From: Marivirga sericea
GTDB lineage: Bacteria > Bacteroidota > Bacteroidia > Cytophagales > Cyclobacteriaceae
Assembly (NCBI RefSeq): GCF_900177665.1
Contig: NZ_FXAW01000003.1
Span: 150,655 to 214,654, forward strand
DNA length: 64,000 nucleotides
Reading direction: 5' to 3'
Within the stretch, counting starts at the first letter, position 1. Each line of letters begins with the position of its first letter. The notes below the pieces were generated by a model. The model was not told where the DNA came from. It was given only the letters and a program-made list of their open reading frames with translations, and made no database searches. The translations under genes and the position numbers were made by a program. Of the stretch, positions 34,777 through 45,075 are shown piece after piece.

Positions 34777-37700
34777 ATTTACTCCACCCCTTTGTTCATA
34801 AGTTCTACCATCTTCTTCTGTACTTTTGAAGTTGATAATATATGCGTATAAGCCTTGAGGAACTTCAACTCCATTTAAATCAGTTGCATCCCACTCAAAG
34901 TCTTTATCATTAGATTGATATACAATAGTACCCCATCTATTGAAGATAATAATCTGAAATTCACCAACATACTCATTTGCAAAAACTCTGAAAAATCTAT
35001 TTTGTGCAATTGAACTTGCTGGCCTGACTGCATTTGGTGCAAATACCTTAGGTTGACAATCTTCCAATACGGTAGTGGAAACATTATACTCACACCCAGC
35101 TGCCGTTAAAACAACCCTATATTCTCCTGGCTCATTTGCAATTACTGTTCTATTGGTAGTAGTGCTGCCGTTTGGTAAGGTCCATGTATAACTACCAAAA
35201 GAGCCTGGATCCAAGGTTACTGTTCTTTCTGCTTCGAGTCCTGTAGGACAAATAAAGTAAGTACTTTGAATCTCCGGTTCAAAAATTTCCTGTACCGTTA
35301 AATCTCTGGTAATAACTACAGGATCGCAGCCTCCAGGTCCATTATCTGTTGCAGTAAATGTATAAGTTCCTGACTCAACAATACTCCATTCAAGAGCCGC
35401 TTGGGAATTATCTACTGTAGGAATATTAACTCCGGCTGCATTAGTTAAATTAACATTATATTCTCCACTTGCACCACTCACAATTCCTCTCAAAAGAATA
35501 GTACCGTCATCACAATTCACTTCTGATTCTAAACTGGCATCTAGCGGCTCATAGCCTTCCTCCACATTTACTGACAACTCTTGGGCACAAGAAATATTTC
35601 CATTTGGACTCACAGTAGCAGTATAAGTACCTACTTGATTTACAGTAATACTTTGCCCTTGAGCTCCATTATTCCAATTAAAGGTGAAATCCGCAGGGTT
35701 TTGACCGTCCAAAATTACCGTCAGAATTCTACCACCATCGCAATTTATCGTATTTTCAATATCTAAAATATTAGCTTGTGGGCTTAATGCAACATTTATT
35801 GTAGCAGTAGAAGCACATAGCGCGCCCTGTGCTGCAGTAACTTCATAAGCCCCAGCTGCAACATTTGATGAATCCGCTGGATTTGGTGAAATACTATACG
35901 TTGCATTGGCATTTAAGCTCTCTAGATATCCATACAAATCATAACCAGTTCCACAACCAAATACATTATCATCTGGATTAAAGCTTACTGAATCTGGCAA
36001 CTGAAGGGAGAAAGAAGCTGCTCCTAAACATCCCGTACCATCTTGATCGAATACTTCAATACTAAAAGTACCTTCACTCAAACCATTAATTGTAAAGACT
36101 GAATCAGGAGAAGTACCATTCTGTTCTACATTTCCTTCTTGGTCAACTATTTCCCAGACAAAATCTGGCTTCAGGGTATCAGCATTTTGCGTAAGTGTAA
36201 CTTCTATAGACTGATTTGTAGGTTCACAATTTGCAGTTGGATTAACACTAACATTAAATTCTGAGTTTGATAAAGCCACTGTTTCTGTAGTGCTACAGCC
36301 CGTCAGGTTATCTGTGGCAGTAATGTTATAAGTTCCCGCTGCTAAACTACTGCCAACAGTTTCACCATCTGCTACAGCTGTTGGTCCAGACCAAGAAATC
36401 CTTAAATCGTTTGAACCTCCATTTACGCTTAGCTGAATTTCACCATCACTATTCCCACATGTAGGATTAGTAGTACCGTTCACTGTGATAATTGGATTTT
36501 CATTTATAATGACTTCGATTTCATCTTCAGCAAAACAATTTGGATCTAATGGATCAGGAATCTCCACTCTTACTATGAAAGTACCCGTAGCATTTGTATT
36601 TACATTGAAATTTTGTCCTGTTGAAGATTGCTGAACATCATCAACAAACCAACGATAAGAATTGGCATTACCTCCAGCACTTAATCTTAAAGTTTCTTCT
36701 TCGCATAATGTTCTATCACCACCTAAATCAACTTCATACGGAGGACCAGCAAATATCTCTGCTGTTGATATACAACCATTTTCACTGGTTACTGTGACCG
36801 TATAATTACCTGTTTCTGTGACTTCAATTACTTGCGTTGTATCTCCAGTACTCCATAAATATGTATGTCCTGGCTCATCAACTATATCTTCTCCCAATGT
36901 CAGGGTGCTTCCACAAAAAGTTCTAGGCGTTAATACATTACTCACATCCGGACTGGCAAATAATTCGAAATTTTCTACCAAAAGCTCATCATAGCCGCAT
37001 TCATTCGTTATTCTTAAGGATGCTTCGTAAGCCCCAGGGTCCAAATCAATATCTAGGGTATCGTTTTGGTTATTAGATGTATAAACACTGCTGCTGCTTC
37101 CTGCTGGAGTAATAGTCCAACTAAATTGGTCAAAACTAGTCTTTCCAACGCCTTGTAAAATAATAGGGTCTGCTGTACAGCCAGCAATAACATTAATAGA
37201 AGGCTCTTGATTGGGCGTAGATAAATTTTGTACGAAGTTTGGAAGTCCTAATCTGCTGCTTCTACCTGCCAAGTTAAAAGGCTGCAAGCTTGACGCCAAA
37301 TTACCCCCATTTTCAGGTAGAAATCTTGTATCAGGAGATCCAATTGTATATACATCCGGACTATTATTTGCGGCAATATAAATTTGACCATTAGGTCCTG
37401 TTTGCAAAGCTCCTGCTTCAAAACTAAGGTCTGCTACAGTGACACTATCAGGATTTTCGATTTCTTCAATAGTATAGTCATCATTTACAGGAATCTGTAG
37501 GAGTAAAGAATTTTGACCATTATTGATTGTTGCATAAAGCAAATTACTACTTGGAGAAAATTCTATTCCATAAACTATACCTCCAAAATTTACATTTATA
37601 AGAGCCTCTTCCCAATTTTCAACGCTATCTCTTCGTAGAAAATCTATAAAAGCACCTCCTGAATTATAAGCTTGTGCCACTTTATCTCCACCCGCAGCGT

Positions 37701-39909
37701 ATTTCAGATAACCGTTTGCTGAGGAATTTGAAAAATAATCACTCCCCTGTGAAATATACTCTGCAGCATTAATACCTTGGTCATTGACCGGGTACAGCCT
37801 ATAACTATTACTACCTAGCTCGTGGGTTAAAACGTTAGTATTTTGAACACCTTGAGCAGCAACTTTCTCAGTGCTCCTACTATAAATTTTTCTCCCTTTC
37901 AAAACCACATCACCCAAGCCATTGTTCAGCTTCATATCCACTAGGGCGTATGAAAATACATTGGTCCCTGTACTTGCGTCTTCATTCAAAAATAAATAGT
38001 AAAGGGAAGGATCTGATCCATGCGCAACAGCAATAACGCCTTGAGATGCAGCCGGATCTCCCCCTAAGTCCGTTCCGTTAGCCATTTCAATATGCTCGGA
38101 GTCCCAGATAACATCACCATTAGTGTAGAATAACAACTCTCCATTGTCATCGGAAACGGTAGTACACCCCTGTTCTGCAACGATTGCGCCATCAGTAACT
38201 GCTACCGGCCCTGCATCTCCATTAAAATCTATACCGGCCCCATCACCGAAATACCAGAAATTAGCTAATTGCTTTTGCTCTTCAAATAAAGTCAGTTCAA
38301 AACTAGCGGTAACCGTACAGTTGCCTACCGTAACTGCAGCCGTATACACTCCGGACTGGAGAAAAGTAGCTGTTCCATCTCCATTATCCGTAAATTTTTC
38401 AGGATCGGGATTGATCCAGACTACCTGATCAGGATCAGAACCATCGGCAAGGGTAGGTCCATAATTTTCCAAAGGTAATTCGCAAACAGTCGAATCCTGT
38501 AATTGCACTTCAGAGTCGAACTGATTGACAGTCACTGCTGCAGAATCAATAATAAAGTTCCCTCCTGCGTTAATTGTCAATACAACATCGTACTGACCGG
38601 CCTCCTCATAGATCACATTAGGACTGATCGCATTTGAAGTTTGTCCATTTCCAAAATCCCATGAAAGCGAAGTTATATCATCCAGATCACTGTAATCAGC
38701 AAAGAAAGAAACAGGGTTATTCTGACAAAGTGAAGCATTGAGTGACGATGTGTACCAATCGAAACGCACGTTACCATCTATTAAGGCTGGAGGTGCAATG
38801 TTTGGTAAGTTTTTAGCCTGCGAGAATGAATTATTATCGAACAAATTCCATTCAATAGTTAAAGAATCAGGAATAGAATCGGCATTCAGAATTCTACTTA
38901 AAAATTCCTGAGCACCATTATTGTATAAAAAGTATAAATTCCCATCAGGACCATTTTTAAGAGCATCTACATTGGAAACCGTCCTGTTCAATATATTTTC
39001 AGAACTAGCACTATCTAAATTTAACTGAATCAATCGTCCTTCACCTGTGCTAAGATTATTTTTGCTGTAATAGAGGTTTCGGCCACCAATTGACCACTCC
39101 AAATCTGTTATAATCTGATTTACGGCTCCTGTATTCGAAAGGATTTCTTCATTTTGAAACACTGGATTACCAATATCTGATAAATCTAATGCTAATAAAA
39201 TAAGATTTTTAGGATTACCATTTACATTAGCTGATGAGAGTGCGAGTTGTAAAGTATCGCTATCGTGAGCTCTAAAAGAAACGTTGTTCAACTGGAAGTC
39301 AACAGAAAAGTTGTGATCAGCTACGCTTAAGAGACTGCCATCGTCTTGAATTTGCACCATTTCTAATCTATTATCTGATTGAAAAAGCAGGAAGTAATTC
39401 TCTCCTACCTTATAGGAATTAACAAATTCACTCAAATTAGAAAAGCCTGTACCTTGTGCTGATGTCGTCACTTCTCCAAATTCTCCGAGAGACATATCAA
39501 CACTTAATTGCTGAAGTTCTCCTGCTGCATTTATAATATATACATAAAAAATATTATCACTGGTGTTATTAGAAGGTGCTATTGCAACCGGATGCCTTAA
39601 AGAGTTATCTCCTCCTATAGCATTTCCTCCTGGAAGCATAGCATGATTTTTCCCATAAATCAAACTACCATCTGTATAAAAAAGAAGTTGGCCATCTACT
39701 GCATTAGCGGCAACGGCTGATCCTTGATTACCAAAAGGGATAGCCTGATTTTCAATCAGTAAAGATTGTCTTGTATCATTCCGATCAAATTGTATTGCAT
39801 CACTGTTATTTCCGAAATACCAAAATGATTCAGAAAAATCCTGCGCTACTAGAATTCGAGCTGATAACAACAAGACAACAAACAAAAACTTCAAAATTTT
39901 ATTATTCAT
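34765..39909 (-). CDS. Giant secreted adhesin-like protein with T9SS type B sorting domain
   Basis: 1714 residues from the ATG at 39909 (MNNKILKFLFVVLLLSARILVAQ). It begins with a propeller-like module (FWYFGNNSDAIQFD...LLFYTDGSLIYG...PVAIAP), then a PKD domain (LSWDFGNGQTSNAISPNV), and then a second copy of the same module (FWYFGDGAGIDFNGDAG...LLFYTNGDVIWD...GVIAVAHG), followed by several Ig/PKD-like repeats (each with YTVTVTSENGC- or TATVSPNG-type ends). The C-terminus (KVFAPNAVRPASS...IIIFNRWGTIVYQSND...WDATDLNGVEVPQGLYAYIINF) is the gliding-motility-associated C-terminal domain that directs type IX secretion. A surface protein divergent from a PorP/SprF gene. Confidence 0.92.
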   Translation of the reverse strand: MNNKILKFLFVVLLLSARILVAQDFSESFWYFGNNSDAIQFDRNDTRQSLLIENQAIPFGNQGSAVAANAVDGQLLFYTDGSLIYGKNHAMLPGGNAIGGDNSLRHPVAIAPSNNTSDNIFYVYIINAAGELQQLSVDMSLGEFGEVTTSAQGTGFSNLSEFVNSYKVGENYFLLFQSDNRLEMVQIQDDGSLLSVADHNFSVDFQLNNVSFRAHDSDTLQLALSSANVNGNPKNLILLALDLSDIGNPVFQNEEILSNTGAVNQIITDLEWSIGGRNLYYSKNNLSTGEGRLIQLNLDSASSENILNRTVSNVDALKNGPDGNLYFLYNNGAQEFLSRILNADSIPDSLTIEWNLFDNNSFSQAKNLPNIAPPALIDGNVRFDWYTSSLNASLCQNNPVSFFADYSDLDDITSLSWDFGNGQTSNAISPNVIYEEAGQYDVVLTINAGGNFIIDSAAVTVNQFDSEVQLQDSTVCELPLENYGPTLADGSDPDQVVWINPDPEKFTDNGDGTATFLQSGVYTAAVTVGNCTVTASFELTLFEEQKQLANFWYFGDGAGIDFNGDAGPVAVTDGAIVAEQGCTTVSDDNGELLFYTNGDVIWDSEHIEMANGTDLGGDPAASQGVIAVAHGSDPSLYYLFLNEDASTGTNVFSYALVDMKLNNGLGDVVLKGRKIYSRSTEKVAAQGVQNTNVLTHELGSNSYRLYPVNDQGINAAEYISQGSDYFSNSSANGYLKYAAGGDKVAQAYNSGGAFIDFLRRDSVENWEEALINVNFGGIVYGIEFSPSSNLLYATINNGQNSLLLQIPVNDDYTIEEIENPDSVTVADLSFEAGALQTGPNGQIYIAANNSPDVYTIGSPDTRFLPENGGNLASSLQPFNLAGRSSRLGLPNFVQNLSTPNQEPSINVIAGCTADPIILQGVGKTSFDQFSWTITPAGSSSSVYTSNNQNDTLDIDLDPGAYEASLRITNECGYDELLVENFELFASPDVSNVLTPRTFCGSTLTLGEDIVDEPGHTYLWSTGDTTQVIEVTETGNYTVTVTSENGCISTAEIFAGPPYEVDLGGDRTLCEEETLRLSAGGNANSYRWFVDDVQQSSTGQNFNVNTNATGTFIVRVEIPDPLDPNCFAEDEIEVIINENPIITVNGTTNPTCGNSDGEIQLSVNGGSNDLRISWSGPTAVADGETVGSSLAAGTYNITATDNLTGCSTTETVALSNSEFNVSVNPTANCEPTNQSIEVTLTQNADTLKPDFVWEIVDQEGNVEQNGTSPDSVFTINGLSEGTFSIEVFDQDGTGCLGAASFSLQLPDSVSFNPDDNVFGCGTGYDLYGYLESLNANATYSISPNPADSSNVAAGAYEVTAAQGALCASTATINVALSPQANILDIENTINCDGGRILTVILDGQNPADFTFNWNNGAQGQSITVNQVGTYTATVSPNGNISCAQELSVNVEEGYEPLDASLESEVNCDDGTILLRGIVSGASGEYNVNLTNAAGVNIPTVDNSQAALEWSIVESGTYTFTATDNGPGGCDPVVITRDLTVQEIFEPEIQSTYFICPTGLEAERTVTLDPGSFGSYTWTLPNGSTTTNRTVIANEPGEYRVVLTAAGCEYNVSTTVLEDCQPKVFAPNAVRPASSIAQNRFFRVFANEYVGEFQIIIFNRWGTIVYQSNDKDFEWDATDLNGVEVPQGLYAYIINFKSTEEDGRTYEQRGGVNVVR

Positions 39910-40163
39910 ACAATAGGTAGTTGTCAACTTTAAACTGATTAACGTAAAATGATCCAAATAAATTTTCTTTTGCAAGAAAATATGATTTACAGGAAATGAA
40001 CGTTTATGCTATTAAATCGAAATTTAAAAAGAAATAGGTAAACAAGGGAACAATTTACTGTTTTTCACTTTTTTAACAGAATTTTATAAAATTTTTATTT
40101 TGATTATCTCACTTTATTACTTATTTCCTATCTTTCGATAAATTTTGAAATTAAATTTGTGTT

Positions 40164-41207
40164 GTGCTGTATAATTTAAAAAGAAGAAATTTACTTATTT
40201 TATTGCTCTTTGTAGCATTCTCTATCTCCTCCTTTGAAGTTAAGGCTCAGGATCCGCAATTCTCGCAATTTTATGCGGCACCTCTATATTTAAATCCTGC
40301 TTTTGCCGGAAATACGCAGATGAGCCGTGCTGGAATCAACTACAGAAATCAATGGCCGAGCATTAATGCAAACTTTGTTACTTATTCTGCTTATTTCGAC
40401 CACTACTTCGACAGACTCCGTAGTGGCGTTGGCTTAATAATTTCTAGAGATGAAGAAGGTATTGCAGGTTTAAGATCTACATCAGTAGGTGCTCAATATG
40501 CCTATCAATTAAGATTAACGGATCAACTTACTTTCAGACCAGGTGTTCAAGTGGGGGTCTACAATCGTAATCTCAATTTTGGTAGATTGACTTTTGGAGA
40601 TCAATGGGACCCTGAAACACAGACCTTTCAAAATCCAACAGGCGAAAGTGCAGGTGGACCAAGTAAAACCTTTTTAGACCTGTCATTTGGAGGGGTTCTG
40701 TATTCAGAAAATTTCTGGTTTGGCTATTCTGTATTCCACCTAAATGAACCTAATCAATCAATTCTAGGCGAAGAAAGTAGGTTACCTATGAAACATTCCT
40801 TTCATGCCGGCTACAAAATTCCGTTGAACACCGGATACAGAAAAGGTTACACTAAAAGTGGAGACGAGCGCAGCCTAACCCCTACTGCTCAATATAAAAT
40901 GCAAGGCGGTTTTCAGCAATTAGATTTAGGGCTTTATAGTACTTTAGAACCTATGGTGGTTGGCCTCTGGTATAGAGGAATCCCTTTTGCTACACCTAAT
41001 GGGTTTTCAGCTTCTGAATCTCTAGTACTTTTGGTTGGATATTCTTACGAAAAACTAGCCGTTGGATATAGTTTTGATTATACCTTATCTGATTTAGGTA
41101 TTAGAAGTGGTGGCGCCCATGAAATATCTATCACTTATGTTCTCTCGCTGACCGATCCAAGAAGACCACCTGCTGATAAATTAGTAATCCCTTGTCCAAA
41201 ATTTTAA
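40164..41207 (+). CDS. PorP/SprF-family type IX secretion membrane protein
   Basis: 347 residues. The family start QDPQFSQFYAAPLYLNPAFAGNTQMSRAGINYRNQWPSI and the barrel end GGAHEISITYVLSL identify PorP/SprF. An in-frame TAA at 40152-40154 precedes it and no ATG occurs before the signal peptide, so translation must use a non-ATG start, most simply GTG at 40164 (VLYNLKRRNLLILLLFVAFSISS...KAQ). SprF-type proteins help T9SS type B substrates reach the surface, and the nearest type B substrate is encoded divergently next door. Confidence 0.9.
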   Translation: MLYNLKRRNLLILLLFVAFSISSFEVKAQDPQFSQFYAAPLYLNPAFAGNTQMSRAGINYRNQWPSINANFVTYSAYFDHYFDRLRSGVGLIISRDEEGIAGLRSTSVGAQYAYQLRLTDQLTFRPGVQVGVYNRNLNFGRLTFGDQWDPETQTFQNPTGESAGGPSKTFLDLSFGGVLYSENFWFGYSVFHLNEPNQSILGEESRLPMKHSFHAGYKIPLNTGYRKGYTKSGDERSLTPTAQYKMQGGFQQLDLGLYSTLEPMVVGLWYRGIPFATPNGFSASESLVLLVGYSYEKLAVGYSFDYTLSDLGIRSGGAHEISITYVLSLTDPRRPPADKLVIPCPKF

Positions 41208-41215
41208 TTTAGTTT

Positions 41216-42460
41216 ATGATTTTTAGTTCCGATCAACTTTTTACGATCATTATTTTGGTTGTGGTAATAGACTATGCCTTAAATACTGTAATTGATATAC
41301 TAAATTATAAAAAAGCTAACTCAAAACTACCCGCTGATTTAAAAGACATTTTTGATGAAGAAAGGTATCGCATGGCGGTTCAATATCAGCGAGTAAATAC
41401 TAAATTTGGTTTATGGAGCGGCTTGACTAGTATCGTGATAATCCTTTTGGTCCTGATTTTTGGAATATTGGGTGACTTGGATAGTTTTACGAGGCTCCAT
41501 TTCGATTCTGTCATTACCCGAACTCTAGCCTTCTTTGGTATCATTTACATCCTGAATGATATATGGAACATCCCATGGCAGTGGTATTCTACCTTTAAAA
41601 TTGAAGATAGATTTGGCTTTAATAAGATGACTCCTTCACTCTTCTGGAAAGATAAATTGAAAAGCTACTTGCTAACCGCGATTGTGGGTGGAATTCTCCT
41701 AAGTGTGCTTGTTTTCCTTATCACTTGGATAGGACAATCTTTTTGGTTGATTTTTTGGATCGTGATTACCATGTTTATGATTGCAGCAAATTTCTTCTAT
41801 ACCAGTTGGATTTTACCGTTATTCAATAAACTAGCTCCATTAGAGGAAGGATCTCTTAGAGACAAAATAATGGCCTATGGGAAATCCGTTAACTTTCCAA
41901 TAGAAAATATTTATATAATGGACGGCTCCAAAAGATCATCCAAAGCGAACGCCTTTTTCTCCGGATTTGGTAAAAGAAAAAAAATAGTGCTTTTCGATAC
42001 CCTTATGGAAAAGCATACGGAAGAAGAATTAGTCGCTATATTAGCACATGAAGTAGGGCATAATAAAAAGAAGCATACTGTTTCCGGTATGATAAGTGCA
42101 ATTTTACAATCCGGAGCGATGCTTTTTATAATGTCATTTATGATTTTCAATCCGACATTGAGCCAAGCTTTAGATGCTGAGCAACTAAGTTTTCCTGTCA
42201 ATTTCATAGCATTTGGCATCATTTATACCCCCATCAGTCTAGTTTTATCAATGTTCACAAACTTTATTAGTCGAAAACATGAATTTCAAGCAGATGAATT
42301 TGCCGCTATTACTTACAATGGCGAAGCCTTACAGAATGCCCTAAAAAAGCTTTCAGTAGATAGTTTAAGCAATTTAAAACCTCATAAATGGTATGTATTC
42401 TTCCATTACTCACATCCTCCTTTGCTACAAAGACTGAAAGCAATCGATAAGCACAATTGA
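41216..42460 (+). CDS. M48-family membrane metalloprotease (Ste24/HtpX-like)
   Basis: 414 residues, starting 8 bases after the porP-like gene. Several membrane helices flank the zinc site HEVGH (residues 278-282, AILAHEVGHNKKKHT), and a third ligand Glu is likely in KHEFQADEFAA. The IEDRFGFNKMTPSLFWKD segment and the SKRSSKANAFFSGFGKRKKIVLFDTL block are typical of CAAX prenyl protease 1 (Ste24) relatives. In bacteria such proteases handle membrane-protein quality control; a prenylation role is not expected. Confidence 0.92.
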   Translation: MIFSSDQLFTIIILVVVIDYALNTVIDILNYKKANSKLPADLKDIFDEERYRMAVQYQRVNTKFGLWSGLTSIVIILLVLIFGILGDLDSFTRLHFDSVITRTLAFFGIIYILNDIWNIPWQWYSTFKIEDRFGFNKMTPSLFWKDKLKSYLLTAIVGGILLSVLVFLITWIGQSFWLIFWIVITMFMIAANFFYTSWILPLFNKLAPLEEGSLRDKIMAYGKSVNFPIENIYIMDGSKRSSKANAFFSGFGKRKKIVLFDTLMEKHTEEELVAILAHEVGHNKKKHTVSGMISAILQSGAMLFIMSFMIFNPTLSQALDAEQLSFPVNFIAFGIIYTPISLVLSMFTNFISRKHEFQADEFAAITYNGEALQNALKKLSVDSLSNLKPHKWYVFFHYSHPPLLQRLKAIDKHN

Positions 42461-42624
42461 AGATAGTATTATTTTTAAAGAAAAAATTTATCTTTATGGC
42501 ACAATAGTACTAATACCACTATAAATGATTATATTTCTTCTTATAAACATGTGAAATATTAATCCGTTGGAGAAGTATTATTCGAGCTAAATATAAGCTG
42601 ACAATAATTTAAAAGCATATTATT

Positions 42625-44937
42625 ATGAAAAAATCACTTATACTGTTATTCTGCCTGAGCATCTCTACTTTGATTTTTGCCCAACAGAATAAAGTAGATG
42701 ACTTAATCTACAGAGGTGAAAATCTATTTAAAATTCAAAACTACGAAGGTGCTGTAAAATCCTTAGCCGAAGCTGTTGAGCTGGGTGCAAATGAGCCTTA
42801 TGTAAACTACATGTTGGGTGTATCTTATTTAAAGCTGCCAAACGTTACAGATCAATTAAAAGCCACGACTATCTTTGGAAAGTTAGAGCAGCAGGGAAAT
42901 TTCTCCGATTTACCTAAAGATGCTTACTTTTACATGGCTCAAGCATTTCATAAGAACTTAATGCTTGAAAAAGCTAGTAAATATTATAATCAGTATTTAA
43001 ATAGCTTAGGATCCAATGATAGAGCCATACGATCAGAAGTTGAGCTAGAGATTGCTAAAGTAGAAAATGCCAAACGCCTCTTAGGACAGAAGAAAGATAT
43101 CAATATCCAACGGATGGCACCTCCTATCAATTCTGAATTTACAGAATACAACCCTGTGGTTTCTGCTGATCAGTCAGTAATGGCTTTCACTTCATTAAGA
43201 CCTAATTCAAGAACGGGAAGAGCTGCAGAGGAAGTTTATATCACCTATAAAGAATCAGGCGATTGGGGCGAACCAAGCAAAATCGAAATAAGAACAGACG
43301 AAAATGTTGGAACTGCCGGTATCTCTGCTGACGGTCAGCAAATGTTAGTTTTCATTGGATCTGGCAATAAAGGAAATCTCTACATTATGAGAAAAGAAGC
43401 CGCAGGTTGGAGTCAACCTTCTGCTATAGAAGGCTTGAATTCTCGTGATCTAGAAAGTACTGGATCTATCACTCCTGATGGGAAAAAAATCTTCTTTGCA
43501 AGTAACCGTCCAGGAGGATTTGGCGGTATGGATATCTATGTTGCAGAAAAAATTAGTGAAGGGAAATGGGGCAATATCAAAAACCTTGGAGCTGAAGTCA
43601 ATACAAAATACGATGAAGATGCTCCTTTTATTCACCCAGATATGAAAACTTTATATTTCACCTCCAATGGAACAAATTCTATGGGTGGAAGAGATATTTT
43701 TAAAACTAATTTAGTCGGTGGAGAATGGATTAACCCTACAAATATGGGTTACCCGATCAATACACCACTAAATGACAATTACTTTACTTTATCCGCAGAT
43801 GGTAGCAAGGGATATTTTTCATCGGACAGACAAGGAGGATACGGTGGCCAAGATATTTACATATTCGATATGCCAGAGAAGTATGCTAATATTCCGCTTA
43901 CTATGCTCAAAGGGAAAATTACAGCAGGAGAAGATGAGCGGCCAGTTCCTACCAAAATCAAATTAGTGGATAATGAAAATAACACTAAGGTAGATTATGT
44001 TTACGATCCAGATCCTACTACTGGTAATTATTTAATTATTTTGCCTCCAGGTAAGAATTATGATTTGATCATAGAATCAGAAGGATATTTACCTTATACA
44101 CTTAACATCAACGTACCTAATCAGACTTATTTTTACGAACTCTATCAAAAAATTAATTTAAAATTGATAAAGCAGTTTGATGTGGTAGTAGGACAAGAGG
44201 TTTCCGTTAACAATGCTTTTTATGATACTAAGCAAGAAGGATCGTATTCACCAAGACAAGCTAACGAAGCTATGTTAGTACAAAGCGATAGCCTGGATGT
44301 CTATGATATGATGGACGCCATTATCGCAGCTGAAGATACAGCTGCTTTCAATTATATGATGGACTTAATGTACTCGGTTAACCCTGTTGAAAATGTGGAC
44401 TTTGATGCTAATGACGATGAAATGGAAATCGCAAGCAGAACATATTATTATGATGAAAGTGATACGACCACATTACAAAGTAGAGTTGTCGAAGGGGAAA
44501 CGATATATTCATTGCCTACTATGTTCGTGACAGAAGAAGCAGAGAAGCAAAAAAAGGAGAAAGCTCAAAAACGAGAAGCAACATATGATAAATCTCTTCT
44601 AGAACCTGTTTATAAAATTTATTTTGATGTTGGTGCAGCAAGCTTTGACGATAAGTATAAAGTTCAATTGCAGGAAATATATAAGTATCTTCAAGAAAAT
44701 GAGGGCCTTGGTATCCAGATTTCAGGATACGCTTCTGCTGAAGGTGATCCAGAATTTAATAGAAAATTATCGAATAAAAGAGCAATTGAAGTGGTAAACT
44801 TCTTTAACTACAAAGGAGTCGTTAGAAGAAGAATTATTGCAAAAGGGTATGGATCAACTAAAGCAAATACCAAAGATGCTGCGGAAAACAGAAGAGTGGA
44901 AGTTCAAATAGTAGATCTTAATGAAGTAGATAGATAA
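42625..44937 (+). CDS. PorE-like OmpA-family protein of the type IX secretion system
   Basis: 770 residues with signal peptide (MKKSLILLFCLSISTLIFAQ). Domains in order: TPR (about 25-150, NVNYMLGVSYLKLP-type), a WD40-like PD40 propeller (about 170-420, each blade with a SADG or TPDGKKIFFASNRPGGFGG-like core), a carboxypeptidase-regulatory-like fold (about 425-510, LTMLKGKITAGEDERPVPT), and a C-terminal OmpA peptidoglycan-binding domain (IQISGYASAEGDPEFNRKLSNKRA). This exact order is that of PorE in Porphyromonas, which anchors the T9SS to peptidoglycan. Here the signal peptide lacks a lipobox. Confidence 0.85.
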   Translation: MKKSLILLFCLSISTLIFAQQNKVDDLIYRGENLFKIQNYEGAVKSLAEAVELGANEPYVNYMLGVSYLKLPNVTDQLKATTIFGKLEQQGNFSDLPKDAYFYMAQAFHKNLMLEKASKYYNQYLNSLGSNDRAIRSEVELEIAKVENAKRLLGQKKDINIQRMAPPINSEFTEYNPVVSADQSVMAFTSLRPNSRTGRAAEEVYITYKESGDWGEPSKIEIRTDENVGTAGISADGQQMLVFIGSGNKGNLYIMRKEAAGWSQPSAIEGLNSRDLESTGSITPDGKKIFFASNRPGGFGGMDIYVAEKISEGKWGNIKNLGAEVNTKYDEDAPFIHPDMKTLYFTSNGTNSMGGRDIFKTNLVGGEWINPTNMGYPINTPLNDNYFTLSADGSKGYFSSDRQGGYGGQDIYIFDMPEKYANIPLTMLKGKITAGEDERPVPTKIKLVDNENNTKVDYVYDPDPTTGNYLIILPPGKNYDLIIESEGYLPYTLNINVPNQTYFYELYQKINLKLIKQFDVVVGQEVSVNNAFYDTKQEGSYSPRQANEAMLVQSDSLDVYDMMDAIIAAEDTAAFNYMMDLMYSVNPVENVDFDANDDEMEIASRTYYYDESDTTTLQSRVVEGETIYSLPTMFVTEEAEKQKKEKAQKREATYDKSLLEPVYKIYFDVGAASFDDKYKVQLQEIYKYLQENEGLGIQISGYASAEGDPEFNRKLSNKRAIEVVNFFNYKGVVRRRIIAKGYGSTKANTKDAAENRRVEVQIVDLNEVDR

Positions 44938-44955
44938 TTAAAATTTAATTCCACT

Positions 44956-44989
44956 AAAAAAGGCTGTCTTTTTCAAGGCGGCCTTTTTT
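44956..44989 (+). terminator. Intrinsic terminator after the PorE-like gene
   Basis: AAAAAAGGC (from 44956) pairs with GCCTTTTTT (to 44989), extended inward by TGTCTT/AAGGCG with wobble pairs and a TTTC loop, 18 bases after the stop. The T-run is part of the right arm. Confidence 0.85.
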
Positions 44990-45044
44990 ATGCGTAAAAA
45001 GGATAGTTTGACCTCAAAAAATTCGTTTTTCACCTTCCCTCTCC

Positions 45045-45052
45045 TATCTTTG
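45045..45052 (+). promoter_or_regulatory. Candidate -7 element for the carboxylase gene
   Basis: TATCTTTG is an exact TAnnTTTG match 23 bases upstream of the ATG at 45076, just after the terminator of the previous gene. The nearest TTG (45008-45010) is too far for a standard -33. Confidence 0.4.
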
Positions 45053-45075
45053 AAAGATTATAATCTTATGTTACT

